Part shown: positions 37,461-46,885 of the stretch, in pieces
How the letters are laid out: the number at the start of each line of letters is the position of its first letter
Numbering within the stretch: the stretch's first letter is position 1
Assembly (NCBI GenBank): GCA_949316495.1
Contig: OX439011.1
Coordinates: 25,908,495-25,972,494, forward strand
DNA length: 64,000 bases
From: Amphiduros pacificus
Lineage: Eukaryota > Annelida > Polychaeta > Phyllodocida > Hesionidae
Direction: 5' to 3'
The notes under the pieces: generated by a model
Databases searched by the model: none
Told to the model about the DNA's origin: nothing
Seen by the model: only the letters and a program-made list of their open reading frames with translations
Made by a program: the position numbers and the translations under genes

Positions 37461-39179
37461 ATGACTATGTGGGAAGCACTGAAAATGGAAATGCAAGAGG
37501 AATTAAGTTTTGGGGCAGAAAATGAGATGTTTGGATCAATTAATTATGAACTGAAAGGCAAAGCATGTCTGTCTGGGGACAGCAATGATGATGAGGAGGA
37601 AGAAAGTAGTGATGACAAAGAGGATGATGGCAATGATAGTGACAATGGAATTGAGAGATCTTTTGACACCAAAGTTGGTGGTCTGACTGTGGGTAATCTG
37701 GGTAACCAAAGTGGCGATGTGGATGTATTGGATATCTATCTACTTCCATTTGAGTTACTTCAGGCAAAATATTTCATCGATTCAGCAAATGTTCCATATG
37801 GTGAAAAGATGAAATCCCATTTTCTCAACGAGGATGAAAATGGACATGGGAAAGACAATTTTTGCTGGAAACTCATAATGGCAAAAAGACAATATCGCGA
37901 AATGCTTAAGAAGCAATCTGAGATAGACCAGCTTTACTCGCTCATGCAAATTTGCTGGAATCCAATTTGTGAGCAGACATTAATCTATGATAACCGGTTA
38001 CGAGAAACAATAAGCGAATGCCAAGCTTTGATTTCTCAATACATCCCTGCCTTTAAAACTCACCACACTAAATTAAATAACGATAGTGAAATAAGTAAAC
38101 GCAAAATGGCCATCTTTTCTCATTTTGCAAGCTTCATGAGTGGGGGAGACAGGGTAGCTGATGACAGTGAGCCCAATGAACTTGCAGCACACTTTGCTTC
38201 AATTGTCAAGAAGAGAATGAAACAACTCTCTATGTTGCGAATGTCATCGGATATGCCAGGCAACATTGACAATGTTCTGATTGACCTGAACGTCACACTC
38301 AACCTTCTTCCATTGGAAACTTTATCCATATTGGCTAAAGAACCATGCTTTGACTTGAAGAAACATCAAACCTTTCTTGAAAAAAATCCTCATTGCCTTA
38401 GTTCCTTCCTCCTCGTGTCATGCTCCAAGCAAATCTGGGAAAAGGGAGAAATGTTAAACGAGTCACTCCACCATATTCATCATGCTGGCAAACATACTTT
38501 ACATGTGAATGATCTTATTTTTGCAGAACGCAGTGGCAAGCAAAGAGTACAGGAACAAGCTCCTCTCCTTGGTCAGTTTCTTTCAGAAACAAAGTTTATT
38601 CCATCAACTGCATTGACTCTGAACCTCCACAGACTGAATGAAATGCTGCAAATGCCATTTTGGGAATCAATTCCAATGGGCAAAGAAGTTGATCAAATCA
38701 ATCAAATGAGACAACTAACTCTCGAGTTTTGTCAGTGGGCACAAGGTAAAAATCTCAACATTCCTAATCCCCATTACCGTAACTTGAGTCTAACCAATTC
38801 ATTGACATCTGCAGATGTTTTGAAAGGGGCAGCAACCATCGCTGCAACCCAAGAAGTGTTTCGACCCTTTCACATATGTCCACTCATCATCAGTGGCGAC
38901 AGACCAGAGACATTGGATCTCAGAGTTCTCATCAAAGAGATGTCAAATGCTTGTGTATTGCTAATTATGTTGAGCATGGTGAGAAATGTTGTATTTGTCT
39001 CATCTCAAGAGTCCAACTGTTACACCGTGATCATTACCTCCACAGCAAAGGATCATTATAAAATGGACGATTCTGACGTAAACATTGTTCTGAAGAGTCC
39101 ATCTTCAGTTGTTCTCTCGCAAGATATTCTTTATTCGGTGCTAAAAGCGATTCAGAGAAAGGATATTGTGTACATTTGA
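37461..39179 (+). CDS. Hypothetical protein, 572 aa, acidic N-terminus
   Basis: Unknown family. An acidic tract (DDEEEESSDDKEDDGND) lies at about residues 32-48; the rest is mostly helical with leucine-rich stretches and no membrane segment. The ATG is 2 bp after the stop of the giant gene, so it is probably translated from its own transcript or by reinitiation. Its size is close to that of herpesvirus portal and other capsid-vertex proteins, but I see no motif that would support that over any other role. Confidence 0.68.
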   Translation: MTMWEALKMEMQEELSFGAENEMFGSINYELKGKACLSGDSNDDEEEESSDDKEDDGNDSDNGIERSFDTKVGGLTVGNLGNQSGDVDVLDIYLLPFELLQAKYFIDSANVPYGEKMKSHFLNEDENGHGKDNFCWKLIMAKRQYREMLKKQSEIDQLYSLMQICWNPICEQTLIYDNRLRETISECQALISQYIPAFKTHHTKLNNDSEISKRKMAIFSHFASFMSGGDRVADDSEPNELAAHFASIVKKRMKQLSMLRMSSDMPGNIDNVLIDLNVTLNLLPLETLSILAKEPCFDLKKHQTFLEKNPHCLSSFLLVSCSKQIWEKGEMLNESLHHIHHAGKHTLHVNDLIFAERSGKQRVQEQAPLLGQFLSETKFIPSTALTLNLHRLNEMLQMPFWESIPMGKEVDQINQMRQLTLEFCQWAQGKNLNIPNPHYRNLSLTNSLTSADVLKGAATIAATQEVFRPFHICPLIISGDRPETLDLRVLIKEMSNACVLLIMLSMVRNVVFVSSQESNCYTVIITSTAKDHYKMDDSDVNIVLKSPSSVVLSQDILYSVLKAIQRKDIVYI

Positions 39180-39223
39180 TTACAAGATATATCAACCACA
39201 ACTAAAGGATATAGAGAGAAGAG

Positions 39224-39421
39224 ATGTCTGAGCAAGAGAAACCCACATCAAAACCAACCTGGCTCCCAGAATGGGACATGGGCTTAACAGACGAAGAACT
39301 GTTAGAAGCTTGCAGTTTGATGATTGGACCAATGAACTCCTCCAATTTAGATGCCGCATCATTTGACGTTTTATTGGATATGTTACTTGATTCAGAACCA
39401 AACAATGTTGTGAACAACTGA
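39224..39421 (+). CDS. Small acidic protein, 65 aa
   Basis: A short Asp/Glu/Leu-rich protein starting MSEQEKPTSK, with an amphipathic, acidic C-terminal part (SFDVLLDMLLDSE) that looks like an acidic activation- or docking-type helix. It fills the gap between two large plus-strand genes and has a reasonable ATG context (gagatgtc). Small capsid or tegument proteins of this size occur in herpesviruses; the identity is unknown. Confidence 0.5.
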   Translation: MSEQEKPTSKPTWLPEWDMGLTDEELLEACSLMIGPMNSSNLDAASFDVLLDMLLDSEPNNVVNN

Positions 39422-39521
39422 AAAAAAAAGTGTTTTCAAAATCCGATTTAGCACAGCGACACTACTTGGTTTAAAGCAAGAGGTGAGTCATATTTCACCA
39501 GAACCAGACATCACTACAACC

Positions 39522-41306
39522 ATGATCAAAGGAATATCACACATAACTACATCAGAAAATAACGATCACAGCAGCATTGATGGCCGTGCCATCTTCTCTG
39601 TGCAAGAAGACAACGGTGTCAGAACACCTCTCTTCATAGGCAATCTGGTCAAATTGGAAAGAGACCCTTCTTCTTCAGAGCAGACAAAGAGGGTCATAGG
39701 AGACATCTGGGATGTATTGTCGCTTCCAGAATGCCACATATCACCAGCTCTACTACGATGTGCTCTTGACTCACAACATGCAGACACACCAAGCTTAGTT
39801 GATCTCATTGCAAAATGTCCCAAGCAGAGCAAGGTATTCCAGAGAGCGCGGGACCTTGCCTTGGTTGAAATTGATGGTTTCTCTATCAGAAGAGATGATA
39901 TTCTCTGTAGATTGCTCCACTCGAAGTTTGGAGTGATGATGATGAGGCACCTCATTGACTTACCATGGCAGACAGTCAAGCAGTTGAGAAATGAAACTGT
40001 TGCATCAGAGTCCATAGCGGCACTGGAGAAGATGTATCTAGAGTCTCCTACGTGCATCCTATATGTCAACAGCGTGACATGTGAAGTGGTTGGGGATGCA
40101 AAGAAGACCTCACAGTATGTGAGAAGTAGACCAAGGTATTCGTTTAAGATACCCTCTCTTCTGAATGATGCCAACATAGAAGTTCCACCCACTTCAGCCA
40201 TTGACTTGCTGAACAAACAAAAGACAGAATACTGTTATGTTTTTGGTCAAATTACATCAGGTTATGTGGACTTCTTTGGAAACCTCTATGGAGATGGTGA
40301 GGAATACACAGAAAGGAAAGAGGCCATAACTGAATGTTGGGCCTCAAGAGAGAGCTTTGCAAGACAACACGGAGACGTGTATCAAGCACCAAAATGGTAT
40401 GAAGAATATGCTGGCACTGGAAACATATTAGATGCCATGTATCAGATCGTCTTGGGAGATGCCACACCATACTCACTCTTGTCTACTCTATCTGCAATGA
40501 AAAGAAACATGTTGATCTTCCTGTACATATGCCAGTGCTATATTGCCCATAGAGAAGGAAGCGATGACGAATCCATGGAAGAGCAGGTACAAGACATGGC
40601 CGAAGCTGTTTTACGCTACTTCATTCAAGCTAGTGGTGGAGGCATGATGATGGCGTCCAGTCCTTTGAAGGTATCGTCTACTACCAGAAACCCCTACATG
40701 AAGATCAAAGAGAGAGTAATGAGGAAATTTGCAAATTCATCATATAACAAGCTGTGGATGCCTCGCATACAGAAAATGGGAGCGGACCCCAAGAAGGTGG
40801 AAATGTTAAATGACACGATTGATGGTGTGTATCAGTATATCCCCTTCCTCAATGTTGCCTCTGGTGTGAATCTGCCTGACAAAGATAGAAAAGCATTGAG
40901 TAACAATAAGTCAGAGAGTGATTCTTTATTGGCTCTTCCACTCACACTGAGCTCTTACATATCAAGATCATCCAAAGGGATAGAGTCACCCAATGTGTTG
41001 GCTGGCATAAAGTCCATGATGTCACCTTTTGCTTCCAATGTGACCCCTGTTTATGTTTGTAAGTCTTCTCTACTTTTCGATAAGAAGCATAGTGCAGAGA
41101 TTGATGCCTGGTTGCCTGTAGACAAGAATGCAGAAAACATTGCAAATAGGATTTTCATGTTGTGTCAATCTGGCCTGACAGAGGAAGAGGCATATGATGC
41201 TCTCTCTTTGGATTCTGATCAAATCGAAAGTATAAAGAGTTATATGCGAGAAGGTCTCGATGAGGATGGAGGACCAGTTTGCAAGAAAATAAAGTTATCA
41301 TTGTAA
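39522..41306 (+). CDS. Hypothetical protein, 594 aa (portal candidate)
   Basis: Unknown family. Soluble, mostly helical; a conserved-looking central part includes WYEEYAGTGNILDAMYQ and a later basic helix (YMKIKERVMRKFANSSYNKLW). A C-terminal UBA-like helix triplet (CQSGLTEEEAYDALSLDS) is followed by a basic end (KKIK). Length and helical content would suit a portal protein, but that is only inference. The start is the ATG at 39522, since the longer frame begins without an ATG. AATAAA follows the stop. Confidence 0.68.
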   Translation: MIKGISHITTSENNDHSSIDGRAIFSVQEDNGVRTPLFIGNLVKLERDPSSSEQTKRVIGDIWDVLSLPECHISPALLRCALDSQHADTPSLVDLIAKCPKQSKVFQRARDLALVEIDGFSIRRDDILCRLLHSKFGVMMMRHLIDLPWQTVKQLRNETVASESIAALEKMYLESPTCILYVNSVTCEVVGDAKKTSQYVRSRPRYSFKIPSLLNDANIEVPPTSAIDLLNKQKTEYCYVFGQITSGYVDFFGNLYGDGEEYTERKEAITECWASRESFARQHGDVYQAPKWYEEYAGTGNILDAMYQIVLGDATPYSLLSTLSAMKRNMLIFLYICQCYIAHREGSDDESMEEQVQDMAEAVLRYFIQASGGGMMMASSPLKVSSTTRNPYMKIKERVMRKFANSSYNKLWMPRIQKMGADPKKVEMLNDTIDGVYQYIPFLNVASGVNLPDKDRKALSNNKSESDSLLALPLTLSSYISRSSKGIESPNVLAGIKSMMSPFASNVTPVYVCKSSLLFDKKHSAEIDAWLPVDKNAENIANRIFMLCQSGLTEEEAYDALSLDSDQIESIKSYMREGLDEDGGPVCKKIKLSL

Positions 41307-41325
41307 TGTTCCTTTGTTTTTGAAA

Positions 41326-41331
41326 AATAAA
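41326..41331 (+). terminator. Poly(A) signal of the 594-aa gene
   Basis: AATAAA 20 bp after the stop codon at 41306 and just before the next gene. Confidence 0.6.
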
Positions 41332-41400
41332 GATAAAAAACACAAAAATGATTGCTTTGTATTGGTATTTACTGGGATTTTAAAGAGAAATAAGAAAAGT

Positions 41401-42045
41401 ATGATAATCATTGATGTTTTTCTTAGTATTTTGATAGGGCTAACAATAAATTGTAACTGTCCTGTCAGTGCAATCCCAAACAAGTCTGGCATTCATATCC
41501 ACAGAGAAATGCTTAGGACACAGAAAATGATGTCAAGAGTCGAAGGCAAATTGCATTCAATATCTAGGGAAATCGAGAAATTGCCATTTCAAATCACACA
41601 AAAGATAAGATCAAATATGATAGGAATTGATAGCAGCAACATAGTTTTGGACTGTCCCAGCAAAGGATGCGTGAAAATGGTCTTGTCATTTGGCAATGCC
41701 ACATGCAGTGGACAATGGAGACATGTTTATAATGCCCGGGATGTGGCTGTTGTGTTTCGCGCACTCCCCAATCTGAAACGTTTGTGGATACCCAAGTTCT
41801 CGATTGGAACTCGCTTTTGGGGATGGCCAAATAATGCACCATTAGATCCGCACTCTTCAAAGCTCATGTGCGAATGGAGATATCTTTCATTTGACAAAGA
41901 TAGCATGAGTGTGGTTGCCAAGAGGAGAAGGAATGTCTATTGTATCAAATTAATGAAGCGTGTCAATTCAATAAAACATGCTTGTATCCATAAGGGAACA
42001 CAGGTTAAATATGTATGGTTTTACAGAGAATTAAAAGACAAATGA
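41401..42045 (+). CDS. Secreted or luminal basic protein, 214 aa
   Basis: The ATG at 41401 starts a signal peptide (MIIIDVFLSILIGLTINC). The mature protein is basic with several cysteines (CPSKGC, CSGQW) and one N-glycosylation sequon (NAT). No transmembrane segment after the signal peptide, so it is probably secreted. No family recognised. The longer open frame upstream covers the poly(A) signal of the previous gene and is not used. Confidence 0.65.
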   Translation: MIIIDVFLSILIGLTINCNCPVSAIPNKSGIHIHREMLRTQKMMSRVEGKLHSISREIEKLPFQITQKIRSNMIGIDSSNIVLDCPSKGCVKMVLSFGNATCSGQWRHVYNARDVAVVFRALPNLKRLWIPKFSIGTRFWGWPNNAPLDPHSSKLMCEWRYLSFDKDSMSVVAKRRRNVYCIKLMKRVNSIKHACIHKGTQVKYVWFYRELKDK

Positions 42046-42121
42046 ATTCAAAGCACAATACTTTTATTTCTATAATGTCTTTATTTTTATTTCATGTTAC
42101 AATTTTAATGAAATCATCATG

Positions 42122-42355
42122 TATACATTCACAAGAACTGCAGAAAGTTTATTCACATTGGTCACATTCTATCGAATAATCTCCACACACAATTGATCCA
42201 TAATCCACACATGTCACTTATTTGTGTTGAGGTATACATTTGGAGCAGAGGATTGTTCCTTTTCCCCAACACCATTCTGGTGATATCCAACCAGATTTAT
42301 CAGCACATTGTCTATGGATGATATTGTTGCATTCAGAGCAATCTAATGTGTCTTA
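42122..42355 (-). pseudogene. Degenerate tandem copy of the 3' part of the cysteine-rich gene
   Basis: About 233 bp that align with 42359..42592 with scattered differences, directly next to it and in the same orientation. It corresponds to roughly the last 75 codons of the cysteine-rich gene at 42343..42732 but has no start of its own, so it is a non-functional duplicate or an alternative 3' end. Confidence 0.82.
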
Positions 42356-42732
42356 TGTGGACATTCACAAGAACTGCAGAAAGTTAATTCACATTGGTCA
42401 CATTCTATCGAATAATCTCCACACACAATTGATCCACAATCCACACATGTCACTAATTTGTGTTGAGGTTTACATTTGGAGCAGAGGATTGTTCCGTTGC
42501 TCCAACAACATTCGGGTGATATCCAACCAGATATATCAGCACATTGTCTACAGATGATATTGTTGCATTCAGAGCAATCTAATGTGTCTTTTGGACAAAC
42601 ACATCTGTCACACGATGGACATGTTTCAGCACAAGGTTCATGACACACCATGCTATTGCAAATGTCACATTGAGACATTCCTCCCTCTGGCATATCGTAC
42701 TTACAAAAGGCACACTTGTTGACATCTGTCAT
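42343..42732 (-). CDS. Cysteine-rich zinc-finger-like protein, 129 aa
   Basis: About one residue in five is cysteine, arranged as repeated C-x2-C pairs (CAFC, CDIC, CPSCDRC, CSEC, CSKC, CVDC, CDQC, CSSC), consistent with several zinc-binding modules of treble-clef or B-box/RING kind. No signal peptide, so cytoplasmic or nuclear. The start is the ATG at 42732. Its 3' part is duplicated in tandem downstream. Could be a ubiquitin-system or transcription regulator; which is open. Confidence 0.68.
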   Translation of the reverse strand: MTDVNKCAFCKYDMPEGGMSQCDICNSMVCHEPCAETCPSCDRCVCPKDTLDCSECNNIICRQCADISGWISPECCWSNGTILCSKCKPQHKLVTCVDCGSIVCGDYSIECDQCELTFCSSCECPHKTH

Positions 42733-42812
42733 TTTTATATGTGTAATCACAATATCTGATCAGAGTTATACAAATAATTGTACATGGTGTTGAAAATTAG
42801 ATTTTACACACA

Positions 42813-43946
42813 TTAAATATACTTTATTGCCCTAGGCATGCAGCAGTGACATTGGTCAAGAGTGAACATACAAGTTCCAGGTCCAATATTCCATGGCCCT
42901 CTACCGGCTGTGATGCGTTTGATCAATTCATGTTTCATGTGAGGAGTCCATGTTGACTCATAAGGGAACATAGTCTTCATAATGTTTTTTTTATCTTCCT
43001 CTCCCATCACTGACATCATCGAACTAAAGGACACAGATTTTTTGTTTATTTTTGAATGCTTGAATGGGACCAAAGGATATATTGTTTCATTGGGTGGAGC
43101 CGGCAAGACTGGGAGATAAATGAAGTCGCTCTTTTTATCAATAGTCCACATGATTCCAAATGCCATCATGGCATCGAATAAGTCCAACGTATTGAAGCAG
43201 GCATTTCCCATGCCAAACATATTCTTGCTTGCCAAGAAAAGCATATCTAAATCATTTAATTCTCTAACATCTAGATTGTATTCTTTCTCAACAACAACCT
43301 TTTCCTCCCCAACAGAATAACATTTCACTGGAATGTTCATAAGAGCCATGGCACATTTTCTATTTGCATACATTGCTGCAGGACCAATGTCCTTGCCCTC
43401 AAGTTCCACATCTGTGGGATTCCCAACTCGGATCTGCCAATGATTCACATTGGCTTCACGGATAATGTGTGAGGGAAGAACATCATATATAGAAAATGGC
43501 ATCATGTCTGTTTTTTCATCTTTATCACGCTGACCTTCGACTGTGAGATACATATCTTCTGAACGACTTGTAGGTTTGTTAAGTGTCCAAATCCCTCTAT
43601 GTAACAACATGGTTAAAGTTGATAAATCTTTACAACCACACCAATAAGTCATGTCAACAGGTTGATCAAGATTGTTCATCTTTACTTTGATTGTGTGGCC
43701 TCTATATCTTATAATGAACAACAGATCATTGCTCCCACCATCTGGCAAAAGTCTTGCAGAAAATATCATTAGATCTCGATGGTCTGCTTTGGCTGGCTCC
43801 ATCGACAATATGTGCTCCAGTAGAGGCTTGTTTGTTTTTGGATCCTTCAATTTTGAGAATGGTAGTCGGATGGTAAAGGTCTTCCATCTGTACTTTACTC
43901 TTGGTGCTGAAGACAATTTGATTTCTTCCAACGTGTTGAATAACAT
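42813..43946 (-). CDS. Hypothetical protein, 377 aa
   Basis: Unknown family. Mixed alpha/beta, no signal peptide; ends in a cysteine/histidine cluster (CMFTLDQCHCC). It forms a minus-strand pair with 44014..44790 (67 bp upstream). Globular structural-type proteins of this size in herpesviruses include triplex proteins, but I have no motif evidence. Confidence 0.65.
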   Translation of the reverse strand: MLFNTLEEIKLSSAPRVKYRWKTFTIRLPFSKLKDPKTNKPLLEHILSMEPAKADHRDLMIFSARLLPDGGSNDLLFIIRYRGHTIKVKMNNLDQPVDMTYWCGCKDLSTLTMLLHRGIWTLNKPTSRSEDMYLTVEGQRDKDEKTDMMPFSIYDVLPSHIIREANVNHWQIRVGNPTDVELEGKDIGPAAMYANRKCAMALMNIPVKCYSVGEEKVVVEKEYNLDVRELNDLDMLFLASKNMFGMGNACFNTLDLFDAMMAFGIMWTIDKKSDFIYLPVLPAPPNETIYPLVPFKHSKINKKSVSFSSMMSVMGEEDKKNIMKTMFPYESTWTPHMKHELIKRITAGRGPWNIGPGTCMFTLDQCHCCMPRAIKYI

Positions 43947-44013
43947 GTTTCAATGTCTGTCTGTCTTTGTTCATGTCTTACAGATCAAAGAGTTCTTCCC
44001 TGCTAATAGTTAC

Positions 44014-44790
44014 TCACTCAAAGGATTCACTCCAAACGAGACCACTTGGAAATGCCTTTGGGTATTTCTCCTGCACCACTTCATTGTTATCTTTTCTCGA
44101 TAATCCCAGGCATTGTCTCCCATCACAACTATCAACACTTTTCTTTATGCATCTAGATATCATGATATCACTATCCAGTTTTTTGAAGTCCACAAATGCT
44201 GTCATGTATCCAATATCACCAATTGTGAACTTTAACATCCTTTCTGTGAACGGAACAAATGATTTATGAAGATCCACCTCTTCATATATTTTCTTCATAA
44301 ACATATGTGTGCCCTGCCCTAAAATCCTATGTGTATGGGGCTCGATAGTTGTAAACATTCTAAAATCATTACCCTTAAACAAACTTAAGGATGTTGTGCT
44401 CTCAGTTTCATTTCCATCAGCACATGGGGTTGGTTCACATTGCCACATGATAAGTGGGTAAGATAGTTGAATGGTTCTTTGAAGTGTTTTCACCACAGGC
44501 TTTGTGTAATGACTCACTATACTGTAAGTGCCATTGGTAACATGTTTGTCAAGGACTGTCTTGACATCCACGACAGAATAGTTCCCATTTTCATTGATAG
44601 TCCCCTCCATTCCCCCAACACCAACCATGATGCACCCAGTGTTGTCACATTTGTGGACCAGACACGAAAGTTCTGTCTTACTTTGTCGGCCAGCTAGAAA
44701 TGCATCATCATGTTCAAATTTCTTGCTGATAACCAAATGGGGTACCAAATCAAAATTATCACTAGATGAGATCGTCTCTACCTGCATCAT
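44014..44790 (-). CDS. Hypothetical protein, 258 aa
   Basis: Unknown family. Beta-rich in appearance (CIMVGVGGMEGTI, YSVVDVKTVL), without signal peptide or membrane segment. The start is the ATG at 44790, as the longer frame starts without an ATG. Probably co-expressed with the downstream 377-aa gene. Confidence 0.62.
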   Translation of the reverse strand: MMQVETISSSDNFDLVPHLVISKKFEHDDAFLAGRQSKTELSCLVHKCDNTGCIMVGVGGMEGTINENGNYSVVDVKTVLDKHVTNGTYSIVSHYTKPVVKTLQRTIQLSYPLIMWQCEPTPCADGNETESTTSLSLFKGNDFRMFTTIEPHTHRILGQGTHMFMKKIYEEVDLHKSFVPFTERMLKFTIGDIGYMTAFVDFKKLDSDIMISRCIKKSVDSCDGRQCLGLSRKDNNEVVQEKYPKAFPSGLVWSESFE

Positions 44791-44874
44791 CGTCCCTTGG
44801 CAAGTCTTTTTTTTCTGAGGTTCATACTTGTGATAGGTTATGCACAAATAGTGATATTATAACAGAGGTGAAAT

Positions 44875-45894
44875 ATGACCTACGTATCCTTTTTGGTACC
44901 TGCTAACTACCGTCTATTGACAGATATAGAATATGGATGGGAAGAGGTGAGATCCATGAAATCATCATCAAAGTGTTGGACTGGGAAATCATTTGTCAAG
45001 ATATCTGTAAATCCCTTGGTGCCATCCAACAAAAATGAAGACATGTGCTTTATATCCATTGATGCAGTAACCACAGTGGCATGTGATCCAGAGTGTTACC
45101 CACTGAAATCTGTATCAGTTCAGTATCACTGGATGGCACCCTTTGCTAAACATTGCAACAATGTCACCAATTGTCTCTGTTCAACACACGAGTGTGTAGA
45201 ACAACATCATATAGAGAGGGCCATGAGAGACTTTTTGCCACATAATGAGTGTAGTCATGATGAAAACAGTATACATTGTCAACTACCACTAAATCGCGTG
45301 AAACATTTACCTGTACTAGACTTTCCACTCTTTAAGGATAAAATGTTTCCAAAGAGGTATGTGTCATTGTGTATAAAGAAAAATGATCAGTTATCAATTT
45401 GCGAATCATCAAAAGGCCATTCATGTCGACGGAATGCATTGGCATATGTGAATGCTGTGTTGGCAGTTAAGGGAACAAAATGCAAAGAGCGTCACACTGG
45501 CAAAACGATAGTTGAAGTGAGGGACGATGGATTGAAACTGTCACCAGCATCCTTCAGATGTCTACGTAGGATGGCAACGTTGTGCACCATCCCCAACAGG
45601 CACGCATACAAAGTCTACAGGACAAGAAATGGTAGACACCGAGCTGCCAAGCGTAGTATGCGTCTTCTGCTCCAGGAACCAAGATCCCATAATAATATCT
45701 GGCATGTTAAGGAAGAATCGTGCTCCGAGACAAACTTTCTCTCACACGTGAATATCACAAATAGAGACAAACATCAAGCAAAATTTGTGCATGGAAAGAT
45801 AAAACCCTTATGCAAATGGTACAGAGTAACTATACATGGGCAGAGCTCAATTGCTGTTGAAGGTGTTGTGTTACAATTTACGAGACAAAATTAA
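44875..45894 (+). CDS. Hypothetical cysteine-containing protein, 339 aa
   Basis: Unknown family. Cysteine- and histidine-rich in the first half (CDPECYPL, CNNVTNCLCSTHECVEQHH), basic in the second (RNGRHRAAKRSMR). No clear signal peptide. The ATG lies 84 bp from the divergent 258-aa gene, so the two may share a promoter region. It is the last gene enclosed in the long terminase intron. Confidence 0.62.
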   Translation: MTYVSFLVPANYRLLTDIEYGWEEVRSMKSSSKCWTGKSFVKISVNPLVPSNKNEDMCFISIDAVTTVACDPECYPLKSVSVQYHWMAPFAKHCNNVTNCLCSTHECVEQHHIERAMRDFLPHNECSHDENSIHCQLPLNRVKHLPVLDFPLFKDKMFPKRYVSLCIKKNDQLSICESSKGHSCRRNALAYVNAVLAVKGTKCKERHTGKTIVEVRDDGLKLSPASFRCLRRMATLCTIPNRHAYKVYRTRNGRHRAAKRSMRLLLQEPRSHNNIWHVKEESCSETNFLSHVNITNRDKHQAKFVHGKIKPLCKWYRVTIHGQSSIAVEGVVLQFTRQN

Positions 45895-45932
45895 AAAATA
45901 AAAAACACTACAAATTGAAAGTGTTTACTTAC

Positions 45933-46790
45933 ATTTATCCCTCCAGACACAAAGTAAATGAAGGATGATTTCTTCTCACAAGGGAAATCCAGCCGTATCT
46001 CTGATGTAGAAGAATGAACTTCAAACGTATCCATGCCCATCTGAAGTATCTGGTCCAGATAAAGTAGAATCTCACTCTTGTACAAAAGTGTTGCTTCCAA
46101 GCGATGTGCCAAGATGACAATCCTTGATCCTCTCTCACATATGGCATTGATTGAAACAAAAAGCTTACCAGCCTTTGACTTTCCATTTCTTCTTGGTGCA
46201 ATTATGGCAACCATGCGTTTGCTGTATTTTCTAAAAAGGTCCATGATGGCGTTTGAATCTTTCATGTCAGCCCCCTCAAGCAGACCAAGGCTATCGAGAA
46301 TTTTGGGGATATTTTTGTGCAGCTCCTGTCCCAGCAATCGTTCCCCACTTGAACAAATACCAGCACGAATGGCCTTCAGTTGAAAAGGTTCCAGTTTCAT
46401 GTTATTGTATTCGACAAGAAGAGATACAAGATTCATCATTTTCTTTATGACTGTTAAACCAGGATCATCCTCTTGAGGTTTCGAATAGAACATGCAGCGA
46501 GACTGTTCAACTCCCCTGTACAATATGGAATTGAGATATGCTCTGGAGGAGATGACATTTGATGCCATATTATCTATGTCCATTTGATGTTCCAATAAGT
46601 CAGACAATGTTTCAATTTGAAGTGCATGTGGATTTTGAACCTGGAAAGGTAATACAAACTTTCCTTGATTCGCTACAAGTGGCTTTGAGATTCCCTTCCA
46701 CTTCACATCATCCCAGTAATCATTAAATGACCGAGCTTGGTGTTTTGCCATGTCTTGGGAGACCATTATCCCTGGTAAAAGATCAATCAT
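45933..46790 (-). CDS. Terminase large subunit, exon 1: ATPase Walker A domain
   Basis: The 5' coding exon of the packaging ATPase. It contains the Walker A motif APRRNGKS at about residues 197-204 and ends with FVSGGIN at a textbook donor GTAAGT (intron starts at 45932). In UL15-type terminases this SGG-N element is followed by the Walker B region, which is what exon 2 (27374 down to 26794) provides. The intron is thus about 18.6 kb and holds eleven genes on both strands. The ATG at 46790 is the first in frame; an additional short upstream exon cannot be excluded. Confidence 0.88.
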
Positions 46791-46885
46791 GTTCTGTATA
46801 GTTCTAGTGTTAAGGAGGATGCACGGTTCACTATTAATCAATTGAAATTGTTACCAAATGAAACAGAAGTTTGTAAAACAAAGAA

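Noticed and set aside
39466-39521. Splice-donor-like GAG/GTGAGT just before the 594-aa gene
   Set aside because: No matching acceptor or coding reason; it probably lies by chance in the 5' leader.
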